Shown piece by piece: positions 13,429 through 14,931 of a DNA stretch of 14,931 nucleotides; position 1 is the first letter of the stretch, and each line of letters starts with the position of its first letter. Below the pieces are notes generated by a model that searched no databases, was not told the DNA's origin, and saw nothing but the letters and a program-made list of their open reading frames with translations. Both the position numbers and the translations under genes were made by a program. This DNA comes from a halophilic archaeon J07HX64 (GTDB lineage Archaea > Halobacteriota > Halobacteria > Halobacteriales > Haloarculaceae): positions 1,641,890-1,656,820 of the forward strand of contig KE356579.1 in assembly GCA_000416085.1 (NCBI GenBank), given 5' to 3'.

Positions 13429-14310
13429 CTACTGTGTTCGCAGGTGATAGAAGATGTAGGTCTGTGCGTAGCCGGCGTACTCGCCGCCGAGACGGTCCCG
13501 GAGGGCCCGCGAAGTATCAGCGTAGCTACCGCGGTCGCAGTCGGGGTAGTACTCCTCTATCATCTGGCGCATCCAGGTGTCCAGCGGAATCGCCTGCAGA
13601 TACTCGAGCGAGAACAGCAACACACAGTCGGCGACCTTCTGACCGACGCCGACGTAGCGGGTCAACGTCTCGCGGGCCTCCTCGTAGGGCTCGTCGCGGA
13701 CCTCACCGGGTCGGGAGCCGTTCGCCACCATCTCGGCGGTGTCCCTGACGTAGGGGGCACGGTAGCCGAGCGAGAGGTCACGGAGCTCCTGCTCGCTGGC
13801 TGCCGCCAACTGGTCGGGTGTCGGGTAGGCGTGGTAGGTCTCCCCGTCGAGTTCGACGGGTGTGCCGAACGTCTCTCGCAGGCGCTGTTGCATTCCGTGG
13901 ATGCGTGCGACACGCATCTGTGCGGAGCAGATAAACGAGACGAGCCCCCCGAACGGGGGGTCACGGACGATGCGCAGCCCCCAGTGGGCGTCGAACGCCT
14001 CCTCGACCAGGTCGTCGTCGGGGGTCGAGGCCCGAACAGTTCCGAGGTCGTCGTCCAGACCCAGGCGACGGCGCACCACGTCACCGGCATCGAACGTCGA
14101 CTCCCAGACGACCGTGTCGCCGTCGCGATGAACCCGGATAGGTGCCGGGGCCGGGTCATCCCCCGCCCGGGTCGTGGTGAGATACCGGGTGTCTGCGTCG
14201 GTCGAGCCGTAGGACGCGCCGTCCTCGCGCCACCAGAGATACGACTGACCGCTCTCCAGGGTCAGTCGAAGGTCGAACGGGCCGTCGAGAGGGATCTCTC
14301 CGCGCTTCAT
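13429..14310 (-). CDS. ogg: 8-oxoguanine DNA glycosylase/AP lyase, OGG1-like
   Basis: The 293-residue protein is an HhH-GPD glycosylase that removes 8-oxoguanine opposite C. An OGG-type N-terminal domain is seen in PFDLRLTLESGQSYLWWRED (11-30). The helical core follows with SFICSAQMRVARIHGM (125-140). The helix-hairpin-helix YVGVGQKVADCVLLFSLEYLQAIPLDTW (219-246) carries catalytic Lys225 and Asp244. Their separation of 19 residues equals that of Lys249 and Asp268 in human OGG1. The C-terminal EYAGYAQTYIFYHLR is typical. ATG 14310 is chosen; a GTG two codons earlier (14316) is possible. It starts 15 bp after pyrE, so the two are probably one operon. High-light, desiccation-prone haloarchaea meet frequent oxidative guanine damage, which fits the role. 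Confidence 0.92.
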   Translation of the reverse strand: MKRGEIPLDGPFDLRLTLESGQSYLWWREDGASYGSTDADTRYLTTTRAGDDPAPAPIRVHRDGDTVVWESTFDAGDVVRRRLGLDDDLGTVRASTPDDDLVEEAFDAHWGLRIVRDPPFGGLVSFICSAQMRVARIHGMQQRLRETFGTPVELDGETYHAYPTPDQLAAASEQELRDLSLGYRAPYVRDTAEMVANGSRPGEVRDEPYEEARETLTRYVGVGQKVADCVLLFSLEYLQAIPLDTWMRQMIEEYYPDCDRGSYADTSRALRDRLGGEYAGYAQTYIFYHLRTQ

Positions 14311-14325
14311 CTGCACGGAGATTGG

Positions 14326-14880
14326 TCAGGACGGGTTTGTGTCTGTCGAACCGTCGGCCTCCCCCTCCTGGAGGAGCGCCGAGGCCGTGAGAAGCGCCTC
14401 GAGCTCGACACCGTGGTTGGCGAGTCGCTCGCGGGCGCCCTCCTCGCGGTCGACGACGACGAGTACCCGCTCGACACTCGCCCCCGCGTCACGGAGCGCC
14501 CGCACCGCGTCGAGAGCGCTCTGTCCGGTCGTGGTGATATCCTCCAGTACGACCACCTGTTCGCCGTCGGCGAGGGTCCCCTCGATACGGTTGCCGGTGC
14601 CGTACGATTTCGTTTCTTTCCGGACGATAACGTACCCCCGGTCGGCGGCAACACTCGTCGCGGCGGCCAGTGGCACCGCCCCGAGTGCGACGCCGGCGAG
14701 CCTCTCCCCGCCGAGTCGACTTGCGAACGCGTCGGCGATGGCCGAGAGACACGCCGGGTCCGTCTCGAAGACGTACTTGTCGACGTAGTACTCGCTCGTG
14801 CCGCCGTGAGATAGTTCGAACTCGCCGAAACGGACCGCGTCGGCCCCACGCAGGAGCGCGACGAGCGACTCGGTTTTCAT
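14326..14880 (-). CDS. pyrE: Orotate phosphoribosyltransferase
   Basis: The 184-residue enzyme joins orotate to PRPP to make OMP in de novo UMP synthesis. The PRPP-binding loop [13 protein letters not shown] is at 109-121, matching the xDDxxTTGxS pattern. The flexible catalytic loop [15 protein letters not shown] is at 87-101. The N-terminal [22 protein letters not shown] (21-42) is the usual OPRT orotate-site region. A polar tail follows residue 172. Length is typical for archaeal PyrE. The ATG at 14880 is 25 bp after a TATA-like element near the window edge. It is the first gene of a probable pyrE-ogg transcript. No other pyr gene lies in the window, though cmk handles the downstream pyrimidine nucleotides. 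Confidence 0.94.
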   Translation of the reverse strand: MKTESLVALLRGADAVRFGEFELSHGGTSEYYVDKYVFETDPACLSAIADAFASRLGGERLAGVALGAVPLAAATSVAADRGYVIVRKETKSYGTGNRIEGTLADGEQVVVLEDITTTGQSALDAVRALRDAGASVERVLVVVDREEGARERLANHGVELEALLTASALLQEGEADGSTDTNPS

Positions 14881-14901
14881 ACTGTTCGCCTGGGCAGGCC
14901 G

Positions 14902-14907
14902 GCTAAT
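14902..14907 (-). promoter_or_regulatory. TATA-like element of pyrE
   Basis: ATTAGC on the minus strand is centred 25 bp before the pyrE ATG, the leaderless spacing seen throughout the window. Confidence 0.4.
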
Positions 14908-14931
14908 GTGTCTGCCGGTCCAATCACACCC

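Noticed and set aside
13405..14814. 469-codon plus-strand frame opposite ogg and pyrE
   Set aside because: It is antisense to two clearly recognised enzymes; its Val/Arg/Gly-rich translation matches no family.

Overview
The window is high-GC DNA from a halophilic archaeon (class Halobacteria). The evidence is the gene set (Orc1/Cdc6, aIF1A, archaeal-type GluRS, Cbf5, DUF106/EMC3-like protein, archaeal Ogg), the acidic proteins, and AT-rich TATA elements centred 25-28 bp before most start codons, the signature of leaderless haloarchaeal mRNAs. CTAG is also very scarce (two copies found by eye). Genus cannot be assigned from the sequence.

Layout, left to right. 1-929 (+): the 3' end of a small conserved-looking protein and a four-helix membrane protein with unusual basic, Gly/Gln-rich tails. 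991-2850 (+): an AidB-type acyl-CoA dehydrogenase. 2883-3311 (-): a small conserved-type haloarchaeal protein, the one gene here with a clear Shine-Dalgarno. 3581-4330 (+): an NRDE/TANGO2-family protein. 4444-5571 (+): an Orc1/Cdc6 initiator. 5618-5908 (+): aIF1A, followed directly by a strong hairpin. 5909-6628: about 720 bp with no convincing gene, but with a perfect 17-bp palindrome 13 bp before a TATA-like tract. 6629-8362 (-): gltX. 8454-9416 and 9419-9997 (-): the cmk-cbf5 pair, 2 bp apart. 9998-10349: a divergent control region with degenerate direct repeats. 10350-11366 (+): a compact metal-dependent amidohydrolase. 11481-12371 (-): DUF106/EMC3-like membrane protein. 12397-13038 (-): adenylate kinase. 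13192-13428 (-): a reading frame for a two-helix mini membrane protein that continues in frame beyond the ogg stop codon. 13429-14310 and 14326-14880 (-): ogg and pyrE, 15 bp apart.

Most of the window is informational and nucleotide-metabolism housekeeping: replication initiation, translation initiation, tRNA charging, rRNA pseudouridylation, NMP kinases, pyrimidine synthesis, oxidised-guanine repair and membrane-protein insertion. In haloarchaea adk, the DUF106 gene, cmk and cbf5/truB are usually close together, from general knowledge of the group. Here an oppositely oriented amidohydrolase and a repeat-bearing control region separate DUF106 from cmk. No defence system, CRISPR array, insertion sequence, tRNA or rRNA was recognised. 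The best leads for something undescribed are the palindrome/promoter module at 6500-6537, the ogg-trailing mini membrane ORF, and the repeat array at 10053-10223.
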